64,000 nucleotides of DNA from JACWAE01 sp963847595. GTDB lineage: Bacteria; Chloroflexota; Dehalococcoidia; SZUA-161. Made by a program: the position numbers and the translations under genes. Location of the stretch: contig CAWKAJ010000002.1 in NCBI GenBank assembly GCA_963847595.1, positions 1,240,001-1,304,000 of the forward strand, given 5' to 3'. Of this stretch, positions 8,420-16,254 are shown one piece after another. The notes under the pieces were generated by a model that ran no database searches, was not told the origin of the DNA, and saw only the letters and a list, made by a program, of their open reading frames with translations. Each line of letters begins with the position of its first letter. Positions within the stretch are counted from its first letter, which is position 1.

Positions 8420-8815
8420 TTAGTAAACAATTGCCAAATACAGACCGAGGTAGCAGAAAGCAAGTAAGAGTGTAAGAATTGAAGAAAGCCATACCAGCCA
8501 TATAGCCGCATGGCGATTTGGAACCGGCACCCTTTGAACCACTCCCTCCAGCATCCAGGTAAAGCCCAATATCAGAATAATGCCTCCTGTCGTCCACATC
8601 GCTACACCTTCTGGATGGCCGAAACGAAAGGCGCTCCAAATTAGCATGGCCACACCCATTATGAAGATACCAAGACCATTCTTGAACATTCGGTCTGTCA
8701 CTGACGCTATAACATTTTCTGTGCGATTCACGTTGCGAACGATCATCCCCAGCCCAAGTGACAGCACAAACACCTGAAGAGCACTAGTAAAAACACCAAT
8801 AACTGGCACTTCCAT
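8420..8815 (-). CDS. Small integral membrane protein, unknown function
   Basis: 131 aa with about four hydrophobic segments: near residues 7-27 (VFTSALQVFVLSLGLGMIV), 47-63 (LGIFIMGVAMLIWSAF), 73-90 (TTGGIILILGFTWMLEG) and 104-128 (AIWLVWLSSILTLLLAF). The start at 8815 has an AGGCGAGACGATGG-like upstream stretch. No family recognised and no catalytic residues visible. It lies alone inside the island, between two secreted-protein genes on the same strand. Confidence 0.65.
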   Translation of the reverse strand: MEVPVIGVFTSALQVFVLSLGLGMIVRNVNRTENVIASVTDRMFKNGLGIFIMGVAMLIWSAFRFGHPEGVAMWTTGGIILILGFTWMLEGVVQRVPVPNRHAAIWLVWLSSILTLLLAFCYLGLYLAIVY

Positions 8816-9015
8816 CGTCTCGCCTCCTGAAACACGGAATGTTCCATGTCAATCCCAAAACCTCGATTATGGGAATTCTCGCAGAAGCAGCCTACAAATG
8901 CAACTGACACCTTCTTTCGAAGCTAATAAGATTGCCCGTCCTGAAATATGCTCGGAATCAGTGTGGGCTGAGAAATAGAAGAGGGCCGGAAGACCAGGTG
9001 CTCCAGGCGGGACGC

Positions 9016-11937
9016 CTATTGGATAGAGCGAGTAAATTCGCTAGAGGCCTGGCTAAAGGCGTTCACCAGCCTATCACGCTGCACCTCAACCTGAGTCATT
9101 ATGCTGACAAGTTGCCTCGCCCTGTCACTGTTCCTATAAGTGCGACGTAGCTTTAAATGAAGAGCTCGAGCTGCTGAGGCTTCATTCTCGTTGAGCACTT
9201 GTATGAGGGGCGCAGCGAAAGATGTATTGTCCTCGCCCCATAACCAGAGCGTTCTGCTGTCCCCCCCGGGCTTTAAGATGTAGTCCCGTTCCGCCGGGTC
9301 ACGCAAAGACTTGCCCTGGAACCAGGTGAGCGCATCGGAGTAAATCGCAGAGACGAATCCCCAGCCACCCTTTGCCAGAAAGTCTGATGTAATTTCTGCT
9401 ATCGCATCGCGATAGATTTCTTGGAGTAATAAAGTGGCTTCCAAAGCACAGCGGCCCACCAAGTCAACGAAAGCATTCAAGTCCTGTAGAATAGGTTGCC
9501 CCTGCAGCAAAGTCGTCATATCCTGGTAAGTGGGATGACGCATCCATGTCGGCTCATAATGCACCTGGACTCCGCCCTCCAGCAATTGTTCGTAAACCGG
9601 AGCGGATACCTCAACCCCCATACTGCTCTGCAGCAAATCAACCAGCCAGTTCGCAGTATAGCCCGGCTCCGCCAACGGCAAAGACTGCGCAAAATCTAAA
9701 ATGACTTTGATGCGGGCCAGTTCTTCCCCGGACAGCGTCTTTCCCTTCTTCGTAGGCTGCGGCAGAGCTAGCCTCCAGGGCGAAGCTTGGTTCTTAATGG
9801 CACCTTGGGCCTGGGGCAATCGCAGCCGCTCCGGGGTAACGTCCGAAATATCAACTCCAGGAACCGGAATAAACTGAGCCCTTCTCCGTCGCAGACGAAC
9901 CACAAGGAAGTATGCCATTGTACCAGCCGCTGCTACCACAAGAATAATTATGATAGCCAAAGTCCAAGACGCCATTAGGCCAGACTTGAGCAACCATGGC
10001 TGCGACCAACCACTCTCGTTGGAGGCGCCGTCAACAGCTTCCACCCGCCAATAGTACTCACCCTTGGGCAAGGCCTGCGCCGAGGTAAGAGTATAGCTTG
10101 TTCCTGGGATTCCTGTTTGCTCGAGGATTGGCTGAGAGAAGTCGGAGGTAGTATCCACTTCAAGACTATATGTAACCCCGCTGGGATCAGTGACGGCAGT
10201 CCACTTAAAAGTTGGCTTGATTCCCCCCAGAACCCCTAACCTGTTGCCGTCTGCAGGGGATAGCAGCCGAGGTATAGCAGGCGCCGTGCTTTCCACGGTG
10301 AAAGTGGCTTTAGACTTATTGTTTTGATCATCCGTAACCGTTATATTGTGAGGACCGTGCACTGACTTGGGAATTGTGATTGACCCACTGAAGCTGCCCG
10401 AAGAGTCTGTGGTATCCCCTTGCGCATTAATCTCTGCATCGTCGTAGCTAAATGTGAGAGAGGCGTTCGCACCAAAGCCGGAACCCGTAACGCTAACCGT
10501 TTCTCCCACGTATCCATAGTCTGGGCTTACTGAGATGACGGCGCCGATGCTAAAGCCCACTGCAGTAACGCTGGCTGTCTGAGTAAGCGAACCGTAGGCG
10601 CTGATGCTATGTGAACCAGAGGCTGAAGCTGGCACGACAAATGTAGCGCTCCAGCCACCCTGGGAGTTCGCGGCGATATTCTGGGCAACGGGAGTACCGT
10701 CATAGGTTACGGTAATGCCCGTTTCACTGGCGCCAAAACCGGAGCCGGTAACAGTTACCGAGCTCCCTGCAGCCCCACTGGACCGGCTAATCGATATGCC
10801 TGGAGTTACAGTGAAGGTCATACTGGGAACGCCAGCCACTGGAGTCACTGAACCATATGCGCGGATAATATGTGAACCGGAGGCTGAAGCTGGCACGACA
10901 AAGGCAGCGCTCCAGCCACCCTGGGAATCGGCAATGATATTCTGGGCAACGGGAATGCCATCATAGGTTACGGTAATGCCTGTTTCACTGGCCCCAAAAC
11001 TTAAGCCGGTAACAGTTACCGAACTCCCTGCAGCCCCACTGGACCGGCTAATAGATATGCCTGGAGTTACAGAGAAGGTCGTATTGGGAACGCTCGCCGC
11101 TGGGGTCACAGAACCATATGCGCGGATAATATGTGAACTGGAGGCTGAAGCTGGCACGACAAATGTAGCGCTCCAGCCACCCTGGGAGTCAGCAATGATA
11201 TTCTGGGCAACGGGAGTACCGTCATAGGTTACGGTAATGCCGGTTTCACTGGCGCCAAAACCGGAACCGATAACAGTTACCGAGCTCCCTGGAGCCCCAC
11301 TGGACCGGCTAATGGATATGCCTGGAGTTACAGTGAAATTCATATTGGGAACGCTGGCCACTGGGGTCACAGAACCATATGCGCGGATAATATGTGAACC
11401 GGAGGCTGAAGCTGGCACGATAAAGGCAGCGCTCCAGCCACCCTGGGAGTTGGCAATGATATTCTGGGCAACGGGAGTACCATCATAGGTTACAGTAATG
11501 CCTGTTTCACTGGCCCCAAAACCGGAACCGATAACAGTTACCGGACTTCCTGGAGCTCCACTTGACCAGCTAATAGATATGCTTGGGGTTACAGTGAAGG
11601 TCATATTGGGAACGCTCGCCGCTGGAGTCACAGAACCATATGCGCCGATGTTATGGGAACCGGAGGCTGAAGCTGGCGCGACAAAGGCAGCGCTCCAGCC
11701 ACCCTGGGAGTTTGCGATGATATTCTGGGCAACGGGAGTACTGTCATAGGTCACGGTAATGCCGGTTTCGTTGCCGCCAAAACCGGAACCGGTAACAGCT
11801 AGCGAAATCCCCGGAACTCCAGCCATCGGGCTTATCGAAATTCCAGGTGTCGCAGCCTGAAGAGAAAGCTGGCTTGCAACGCATACTATCAGGCCCAAAG
11901 CCAGTGCTACTACAATCAGGACCGTTATTCGACTCAG
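9016..11937 (-). CDS. Large secreted membrane-anchored protein with TIG/IPT repeats
   Basis: About 973 aa. Five near-identical 87-residue IPT/TIG-like domains (pattern ISISRSSGAPGSSVTV.GSGFG) follow the signal peptide, then a sixth divergent one (ISVSPDYGYVGETVSV), a fibronectin-III-like domain (PRLLSPADGNRL ... YYWRVEAVDGASNESGW), one transmembrane helix (WTLAIIIILVVAAAGTMAYF) with RLRRRR after it, and a roughly 310-residue probably cytoplasmic domain of unknown type. The first ordinary start, TTG at 11898, falls inside the signal peptide. I prefer CTG at 11937, which has AGGAGA 8 nt upstream and gives a complete signal peptide beginning (M)SRITVLIVVALALGLIV; an in-frame TAG lies just above. 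It probably senses or binds material outside the cell. Confidence 0.75.
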   Translation of the reverse strand: MSRITVLIVVALALGLIVCVASQLSLQAATPGISISPMAGVPGISLAVTGSGFGGNETGITVTYDSTPVAQNIIANSQGGWSAAFVAPASASGSHNIGAYGSVTPAASVPNMTFTVTPSISISWSSGAPGSPVTVIGSGFGASETGITVTYDGTPVAQNIIANSQGGWSAAFIVPASASGSHIIRAYGSVTPVASVPNMNFTVTPGISISRSSGAPGSSVTVIGSGFGASETGITVTYDGTPVAQNIIADSQGGWSATFVVPASASSSHIIRAYGSVTPAASVPNTTFSVTPGISISRSSGAAGSSVTVTGLSFGASETGITVTYDGIPVAQNIIADSQGGWSAAFVVPASASGSHIIRAYGSVTPVAGVPSMTFTVTPGISISRSSGAAGSSVTVTGSGFGASETGITVTYDGTPVAQNIAANSQGGWSATFVVPASASGSHSISAYGSLTQTASVTAVGFSIGAVISVSPDYGYVGETVSVTGSGFGANASLTFSYDDAEINAQGDTTDSSGSFSGSITIPKSVHGPHNITVTDDQNNKSKATFTVESTAPAIPRLLSPADGNRLGVLGGIKPTFKWTAVTDPSGVTYSLEVDTTSDFSQPILEQTGIPGTSYTLTSAQALPKGEYYWRVEAVDGASNESGWSQPWLLKSGLMASWTLAIIIILVVAAAGTMAYFLVVRLRRRRAQFIPVPGVDISDVTPERLRLPQAQGAIKNQASPWRLALPQPTKKGKTLSGEELARIKVILDFAQSLPLAEPGYTANWLVDLLQSSMGVEVSAPVYEQLLEGGVQVHYEPTWMRHPTYQDMTTLLQGQPILQDLNAFVDLVGRCALEATLLLQEIYRDAIAEITSDFLAKGGWGFVSAIYSDALTWFQGKSLRDPAERDYILKPGGDSRTLWLWGEDNTSFAAPLIQVLNENEASAARALHLKLRRTYRNSDRARQLVSIMTQVEVQRDRLVNAFSQASSEFTRSIQ
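10537..11841 (-). repeat. 261-bp tandem repeat, five copies, in the TIG-repeat gene
   Basis: Five consecutive 261-bp units, each encoding one 87-residue TIG-like domain. DNA identity between units is high, for example GCTCCAGCCACCCTGGGAGT and GGTTTCACTGGCGCCAAAAC recur with few changes. This arrangement favours length variation by recombination. Confidence 0.9.
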
Positions 11938-12141
11938 TGCCGTTCTCTCCTACCTCCATGCCTTCATAACGGCCACAGGGCCGCGCTAGCTGCTCTCACG
12001 CTTCTCGAAGTCGTGACGCTCAGTGGCGAGAATAGCAATTTTTTGTGCTGTGGCAGTATTTTACTACCAGCGTGGATACTCTACAACTTTTATTAAGAAG
12101 ATAAGGTCAAGCCCCCTGACTATTGCCAGAGGTTAAGACAT

Positions 12142-12311
12142 GACCTCGATAGCGCTTCCTACCAGGACAAACGCGAGATATTTGATATGATGGCAATCAA
12201 AGTTATGGCAACAACCGAGGCTGTTCAGTATAGACGGTGTTATCCCAACCAACTCTATATCCAAGAAATGATCGGGTGATTTCGAATTTAGTCACCATTG
12301 GACGAACATAG
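12142..12311 (+). pseudogene. Decayed 3' end of a serine recombinase
   Basis: Translating in three successive +1 frames gives DKREIFDMMAIKVMATTEAV, then IDGVIPTNSI, then NLVTIGRT-stop. The first two match the usual C-terminal pattern of large serine recombinases (KRE..D...IKV.AT...V.IDGVIP). The last matches NLVTIEQTSA at the end of the intact recombinase here (16255-17982). GAATTTAGTCACCATTG is identical at both sites, and 29 of 32 bases match across the block 12284-12315 against 17949-17980. No upstream part of the gene is recognisable. It is a remnant of an earlier element, broken by at least two frameshifts. Confidence 0.75.
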
Positions 12312-12317
12312 GCATTA
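12292..12317 (-). repeat. dnaN-end core copy at the recombinase relic
   Basis: The minus strand reads ATGCCTATGTTCGTCCAATG followed by GTGA, which encodes Met-Pro-Met-Phe-Val-Gln-Trp-stop, identical in protein sequence to the last seven residues of dnaN and ending in the same TGA. Codon differences are all synonymous. It occupies the same position relative to the recombinase relic as the true dnaN end does to the intact recombinase. Confidence 0.75.
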
Positions 12318-12332
12318 TAAACTATATTCGAC

Positions 12333-12959
12333 CTAATCCGTCTCTTTAAAACTCTTAATGATATTTTCGATTGCCGGCTTATTTGCATCGGCCGCCGAAG
12401 TAATGGTCCAGCCGCATACGTTGTAATAGTAATTTTTACTCTCTAATGCGTTAATAAAAAACGTCAGGTTGGCATTGTCCCTTGTCCTCGTTCCAGTTAC
12501 CTGGGTTGTTAATCCCTTGCAGCCACCAATTGTAACACTGGAGGACTGTCCCCAAATCGGATTGGTAAGGATAGCAGCAAAAACACCCTTAACAACTGTC
12601 ATGTAATCATTTATGGTAGAGCTAGCCCCATAATCCGATTTGGGTCGCTTAGTAACGATTACATATTCATCATTTGTGCTGTTTGCAACTCCAATAATTG
12701 CTCCTGGGAATAAACTCGTATCGTTTGTATTCCAATCGGATGGAACAGAGAGCGACACGCTCCCGTCAGCACTTTTTACGAGAACATTAGCGGATGATTG
12801 GCTTGTTGTAGATGTAATTGTAGGTGCAGGTGTTGGTGTAACAGTGAGTGTTGGCGTTGGCGTCGCCGTCACAGAGACCGTCTTACTGCACGAGCTCGCT
12901 GATATCAGCAAAGTAAGCAATAGTGCTACGACAAGTGCGCCCCACAGGACTTTTTTCAT
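12333..12959 (-). CDS. Lipoprotein, PsbP/DUF1795-like cargo
   Basis: 208 aa. The signal peptide LWGALVVALLLTLLISASSC is nearly identical to that of the 7047-8111 protein, with lipobox SASSC and Cys24. A short Thr/Pro linker follows to about residue 55. The mature domain (SADGSVSLSVPSDWNTND ... YVIVTKRPKSDYG ... INDYMTVVKGV ... AIENIIKSFKETD) resembles the PsbP/DUF1795 fold found in many bacterial lipoproteins: a beta sheet with a C-terminal helix used in small-molecule or surface binding. Fold assignment is by pattern only. Function unknown. It lies beside a recombinase relic within the island. Confidence 0.72.
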   Translation of the reverse strand: MKKVLWGALVVALLLTLLISASSCSKTVSVTATPTPTLTVTPTPAPTITSTTSQSSANVLVKSADGSVSLSVPSDWNTNDTSLFPGAIIGVANSTNDEYVIVTKRPKSDYGASSTINDYMTVVKGVFAAILTNPIWGQSSSVTIGGCKGLTTQVTGTRTRDNANLTFFINALESKNYYYNVCGWTITSAADANKPAIENIIKSFKETD

Positions 12960-13229
12960 CTTGTTCTCCCAGTATTTAGATGGGCCAAGGCTGGCAGTAT
13001 TCTACCACAACAGATATTGAACCGTTGCCCCCACAAGGTCTGCCCCTCAGCAGGAGCAGACCAAACAGCCACCAGTTAGCGGGGGAAGGTCATGGCGGAG
13101 TTATCCTAGCACCTGATATTAGTTTAGTCAATCTGGCTTTCCTGTCATTTGGTTATCGGGATGTTTGATTTGCTTCTACTATGACCATGCTTCCCGCAGG
13201 CAGTCATTAAGTATTCTGCCGCAAAAACA
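12888..13229 (-). repeat. Duplicated export/upstream cassette, copy 2
   Basis: Matches 8040-8380: signal-peptide codons, ribosome site, the upstream region with CTACCACAACAGATATTGAA, and island repeat copy C. The coding sequences beyond the signal peptide are unrelated, so one export and expression front end is joined to two different cargo domains. Confidence 0.8.
13145..13229 (+). repeat. Island end repeat, copy C (variant core)
   Basis: TCATTTGGTTATCGGGATGT, then TTGATTTGCTTCTACTATGAC and CAGTCATTAAGTATTCTGCC. The last block is identical to that in copy A (AGTCATTAAGTATTCTGCCG). Core variant as in copy B. Confidence 0.7.
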
Positions 13230-13318
13230 GCTAAATATAACAGCTTAGCGCCGCAACTTGGTCATCCACCCCTGGACTGACATACAAGTTCTTTGATGGC
13301 CCCCGAACCTCTTGTCAA

Positions 13319-13954
13319 CTACTTGAGTTCCGGGATCCGACGAGTCAGCTCTGCCCAGTCGTTTCCGATAGCCGCCTGGATAAGCTTGCTTGCTCCGGCA
13401 AAGGCCGGCTCAGGCATAACTTGCTTAAAAATCCTGGTCATTTTCTCCCGATCGTCAGGCCCAATGAGCGGAAAAAGCCAGCCGACGAATTCGGGGAAGC
13501 GTTCCTGGGGGACTTTCTGGGCCATTTTACCCACGATGGCCCCCTGCTTGGGCAGCGACACCCTTTCGTTAAATATTCGGTAGAGATGTGCGTCTTCCTT
13601 CTCCAGGTGAATGCCCAGGTGGAAGTTTAATGCGGCAGTCGCACGTGCTGTCGCCAACGGATCGGAGGCGTTAGCTGTCTGGCGTATCAAGTCACACAAT
13701 GAGTCAAGACCGCGATGGTCCCGCTCGTATGCTTCGGCCACTAGGGGAGCAACGCTTTCTAGCTCTGGGAATACAGCTTCCTCCTCTCCAGTGGCGTGCC
13801 AGAGTAGGATCTCGCTAAAGAAGGCAAAGCGCTTCAATACTGGGCCTAAGCCACCACGTCCGCGAGCTACTGAGTACGCAGCGGTATCTATCGCAGCCAT
13901 GTCTTTGCGGAATCCGTTATGAATCGCTCGAATTGCATCAATTGGAACAGCCAT
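13319..13954 (-). CDS. Hemerythrin-domain protein
   Basis: 211-aa helical protein with the spaced His/Glu set of HHE cation-binding (hemerythrin) domains: IRAIHNGFRKDM (His12), LLWHATGEEEAVFPEL (His53 and Glu57-59), YERDHRGLDSLCDL (His80) and LNFHLGIHLEKEDAHLY (His110, His114, Glu118). Such proteins bind a di-iron centre and act in oxygen, nitric-oxide or iron handling. The second half (QERFPEFVGWLFPLIGPDDREKMTR) is a helical extension also seen in other hemerythrin-domain proteins. GGGAGGAG is a good ribosome site. It is a single gene inside the island and is a plausible stress-protection cargo for an anaerobe. Confidence 0.82.
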   Translation of the reverse strand: MAVPIDAIRAIHNGFRKDMAAIDTAAYSVARGRGGLGPVLKRFAFFSEILLWHATGEEEAVFPELESVAPLVAEAYERDHRGLDSLCDLIRQTANASDPLATARATAALNFHLGIHLEKEDAHLYRIFNERVSLPKQGAIVGKMAQKVPQERFPEFVGWLFPLIGPDDREKMTRIFKQVMPEPAFAGASKLIQAAIGNDWAELTRRIPELK

Positions 13955-14582
13955 GATTATCTCCTCCCTTTTGCCTTTTTACTAAACTGGTAACCAAACA
14001 TTCCAGTGATTTGAGATAAACCTAAATCATACTGCCTCCTCCCCTTTCCATTTCAGGGCTATTCCCTCCCACATCTCGAAAGTCAGACGTCGAAGGTACG
14101 GTGAATATCTTAATTGCAAAGAGGTTAAGAAGTCATAAAATGGCAGGAGGAAAGCTTAAAGAGTTGTGACATTTGGGGGGTATCTAGCACCAATCTAAGT
14201 TGTTATGTAGCTTGTAAAAGGAGTGCGTTTGGGGGCACAGCTCAGCCAGTATTGAGGTCGCCGATTCGGATGGTTCTTGAACGTACCACAGCTTCAGAGG
14301 TCTACCATTGGACGAACATAGGGATGTTTGATTACATTGTACTATAACAATGCTACCGGCAAGGAGTCAGTAGACATCATACCCCAAACCCATCTACCAT
14401 CCACTTCCCTTCGATAAGCCCTTCCCTCTTCAATCTAAGCATATATCATCCAACCAGAGACACATAGAGTACTAATGCAAAAGTACTAAGTTAGAACGAA
14501 CCAAATAACCCGAAACGGTCATACACAAAGACTACAAGCTACTGCATACTAAGCCCACACCATTACATAATCTACATCTATT
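13955..14582. other. Intergenic region within the island, with repeat copy D
   Basis: 628 bp without a supportable gene. It holds the hemerythrin promoter region on the right of 13954 and island repeat copy D at 14303-14385. The part from 14385 to 14582 is AT-rich and probably supplies the NERD gene promoter. No recombinase remnant is recognisable next to copy D, unlike at 12142-12311. Confidence 0.5.
14303..14385 (+). repeat. Island end repeat, copy D; probable left end of the youngest element
   Basis: CCATTGGACGAACATAGGGA encodes Pro-Met-Phe-Val-Gln-Trp-stop on the minus strand, as in dnaN. TTGTACTATAACAATGCTAC and CGGCAAGGAGTCA then follow the repeat consensus before it diverges. Together with the dnaN 3' end at 17957 it brackets a 3.7-kb unit that carries the intact recombinase. 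Confidence 0.72.
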
Positions 14583-14594
14583 TTGGTAAAAGCA

Positions 14595-15293
14595 ATGTCA
14601 GTTCAAACATTTATTAAGGGCTGGATAGGCGAACAGGACACCAGAATTGCCCAGATGCTCACTCTCGACTCCAAGCAATACCACTCCTACTATGATGTTC
14701 TAGTCAAAAGCGGCGCTAGATCTACTCAGATAGATCACATCATTGTCTCCAAATTTGGTGTGTTTGTCGTGGAAACCAAGAATAAGACTGGGTGGATATT
14801 CGGTGGCGAATACGACAGCATTTGGACACAAGTCATATTCAATTCAAAAACATCTTTTCAAAATCCCTTGCACCAAAACTACGGGCATACCAGAACCATC
14901 GCGGACTTCTGTGGAATTCAACATAGCAAAATCCATTCAGTGGTAGTCTTCTGGGGTGATTGTGAGTTCAAAACCATGATGCCTGAAAATGTTGTTAGAG
15001 GGAATGATTACCCGGCTTATATCAAGAGCAAAACACAAGTCCTACTTACTGACGCTGAGGTCGATAGTGTCTGCAATCGTCTAAACACCATCAAGGTGGG
15101 GATCCCCATTCTTACCAATCTTCGCCATGCACAAGAAATCAAGAATCAATACAACCATCCTAAAATATGCCCCAGGTGTGGAGGAAGGCTGCTAGAACGC
15201 ACAGCGCGTACAGGAGAATTAGCTGGTCAGAGTTTCATTGGTTGCGAAAATTACCCACGATGTCGCTTTAAGAGGAACTTGAGATCACTCTAG
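14595..15293 (+). CDS. NERD-domain nuclease-related protein with topoisomerase-type Zn finger
   Basis: 232 aa from the ATG at 14595 (an in-frame TTG at 14583 is less likely). Residues about 10-125 form a NERD domain: GEQDTRIAQML, STQIDHIIVSKFGVFVVETK (the D...E.K pattern of restriction-like nucleases) and GWIFGG. The C-terminus, CPRCGGRLLERTARTGE ... FIGCENYPRCRFKRNL, is a four-Cys topoisomerase I-type zinc finger. This NERD plus zinc-finger combination is common and is thought to be a DNA-acting nuclease, often on mobile elements. It is the first cargo gene of the youngest element and may serve in defence or plasmid/element biology. Confidence 0.83.
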   Translation: MSVQTFIKGWIGEQDTRIAQMLTLDSKQYHSYYDVLVKSGARSTQIDHIIVSKFGVFVVETKNKTGWIFGGEYDSIWTQVIFNSKTSFQNPLHQNYGHTRTIADFCGIQHSKIHSVVVFWGDCEFKTMMPENVVRGNDYPAYIKSKTQVLLTDAEVDSVCNRLNTIKVGIPILTNLRHAQEIKNQYNHPKICPRCGGRLLERTARTGELAGQSFIGCENYPRCRFKRNLRSL

Positions 15294-15325
15294 GCAGTAG
15301 CCCATTTAAGCACAAAAGACACCTG

Positions 15326-15835
15326 TCACAGCTCCTGAGGCGGAGCACCTTTCCCACAACAGCGCTTATACTTCTCACCACTTCCACATGGACAAGGCGC
15401 ACCACGCGCCGTTCCAGGATATCTATCACCAAGCAGGCCAGTATGCTTTTCCTTAGCTTGAGAAGCCACCGGACCGGACGCCAAGGACTCAACCACAGAT
15501 GTTAAAGGAGCCACAGACGCTCCAGGAGATGAAGAAGCCACCGAATCATGCTCCAATCGCTCAACTTCAGAAGTCAAATGGCCTCCAGTAACTACAGCAG
15601 CAACCGACCCTGCAGAGTTAATGCCTGGCACAGATGACAAAATACTGACCTGCTGCTCATTCACCTGGCGCCGTGGACGGCCAGGACTATACCGCCTGGC
15701 TGTATACTGCCCAATTATATCTCTCAGCAAATCAGACATCGTTTTTCTACGCTGTCGCGCCAAAACCTTAAGACGTCCCACCACATCATCAGGCAGCCGC
15801 ACCCCGACAAACGTAGAATTCCGACCCTTACTCAT
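15326..15835 (-). CDS. Ribbon-helix-helix protein with C-terminal SEC-C motif
   Basis: 169 aa. Residues about 8-50 (FVGVRLPDDVVGRLKVLARQ ... MSDLLRDIIGQY) match a CopG/Arc-like ribbon-helix-helix DNA-binding domain. A low-complexity Ser/Val/Gly middle follows, then APCPCGSGEKYKRCCGKG, a SEC-C zinc-binding motif (CxCx8CC) as found at the end of SecA. Such fusions are probably regulators; SEC-C may mediate protein contacts. It is convergent with the NERD gene, with 32 bp between stops. It may control the element genes and could bind the inverted repeats upstream of the recombinase, but that is inference. Confidence 0.8.
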   Translation of the reverse strand: MSKGRNSTFVGVRLPDDVVGRLKVLARQRRKTMSDLLRDIIGQYTARRYSPGRPRRQVNEQQVSILSSVPGINSAGSVAAVVTGGHLTSEVERLEHDSVASSSPGASVAPLTSVVESLASGPVASQAKEKHTGLLGDRYPGTARGAPCPCGSGEKYKRCCGKGAPPQEL

Positions 15836-15934
15836 GTTGTTATCACTATAATCTGAATATCAATAGATGTCAATTTAGAATCTAATCATTCTAGTATTGC
15901 ACAAGTATCAGGATAACGCTGGGCACGGCAAAAG

Positions 15935-15967
15935 TTAGGGGGGAGGCGCTGGGCGCCTCCCCCCTAA
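15935..15967. repeat. Perfect 15-bp hairpin with 3-nt loop
   Basis: TTAGGGGGGAGGCGC, loop TGG, then GCGCCTCCCCCCTAA. It is followed by AACCCCCCAC rather than a T run, so it is not a standard terminator. It resembles the C-rich REP-like sequence at 55199-55295. It lies between the ribbon-helix-helix gene and the recombinase. Confidence 0.75.
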
Positions 15968-16021
15968 ACCCCCCACAAAAAGCACCAGGCACCGCAATCA
16001 CCCCCAGGGCTCGATATAGTA

Positions 16022-16103
16022 GCAGAGCGGCAATGCAAGGTGTCAAGGCCGCTACGCGCCGCCAAGACGGTGAAACAGCCTTGACACCGCTTGCTCGCTC
16101 TGC
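16022..16103. promoter_or_regulatory. Long imperfect inverted repeat upstream of the recombinase
   Basis: The left arm at 16022-16049 (GCAGAGCG ... GGTGTCAAGGC) and right arm at 16078-16103 (GCCTTGACAC ... CGCTCTGC) are complementary over about 26 bp with two small gaps and a 28-bp spacer. It sits 150 bp before the recombinase start. It could be an operator, a structured RNA or a recombination accessory site. The hairpin is certain; the role is not. Confidence 0.6.
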
Positions 16104-16254
16104 AGGCCTGGGGCACCGAGGGGTGATTGCTCCTCCCTACCAGGCAGGGGAGGTTTCATACTTATCATCAGAGTACAAAAGGCAGACTCTAAGACTAACA
16201 AGGGACATGTCAACGACCCTTGAAAATCCATAAGCACAGATGTAAGATGCTAGC

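Noticed and set aside
10715..11749. Four evenly spaced 83-residue open frames on the plus strand
   Set aside because: They are antisense shadows of the 261-bp repeats encoding the TIG-like domains on the minus strand.
7047..11898. CRISPR array suggested by regular repeats
   Set aside because: The repeats are 117 and 261 bp, contiguous without spacers, and encode protein domains in frame.
11744..11959. 71-residue minus-strand frame with an ATG and good ribosome site
   Set aside because: It runs out of frame through the signal peptide and first TIG domain; the ribosome site is better explained by the CTG start of the large gene.
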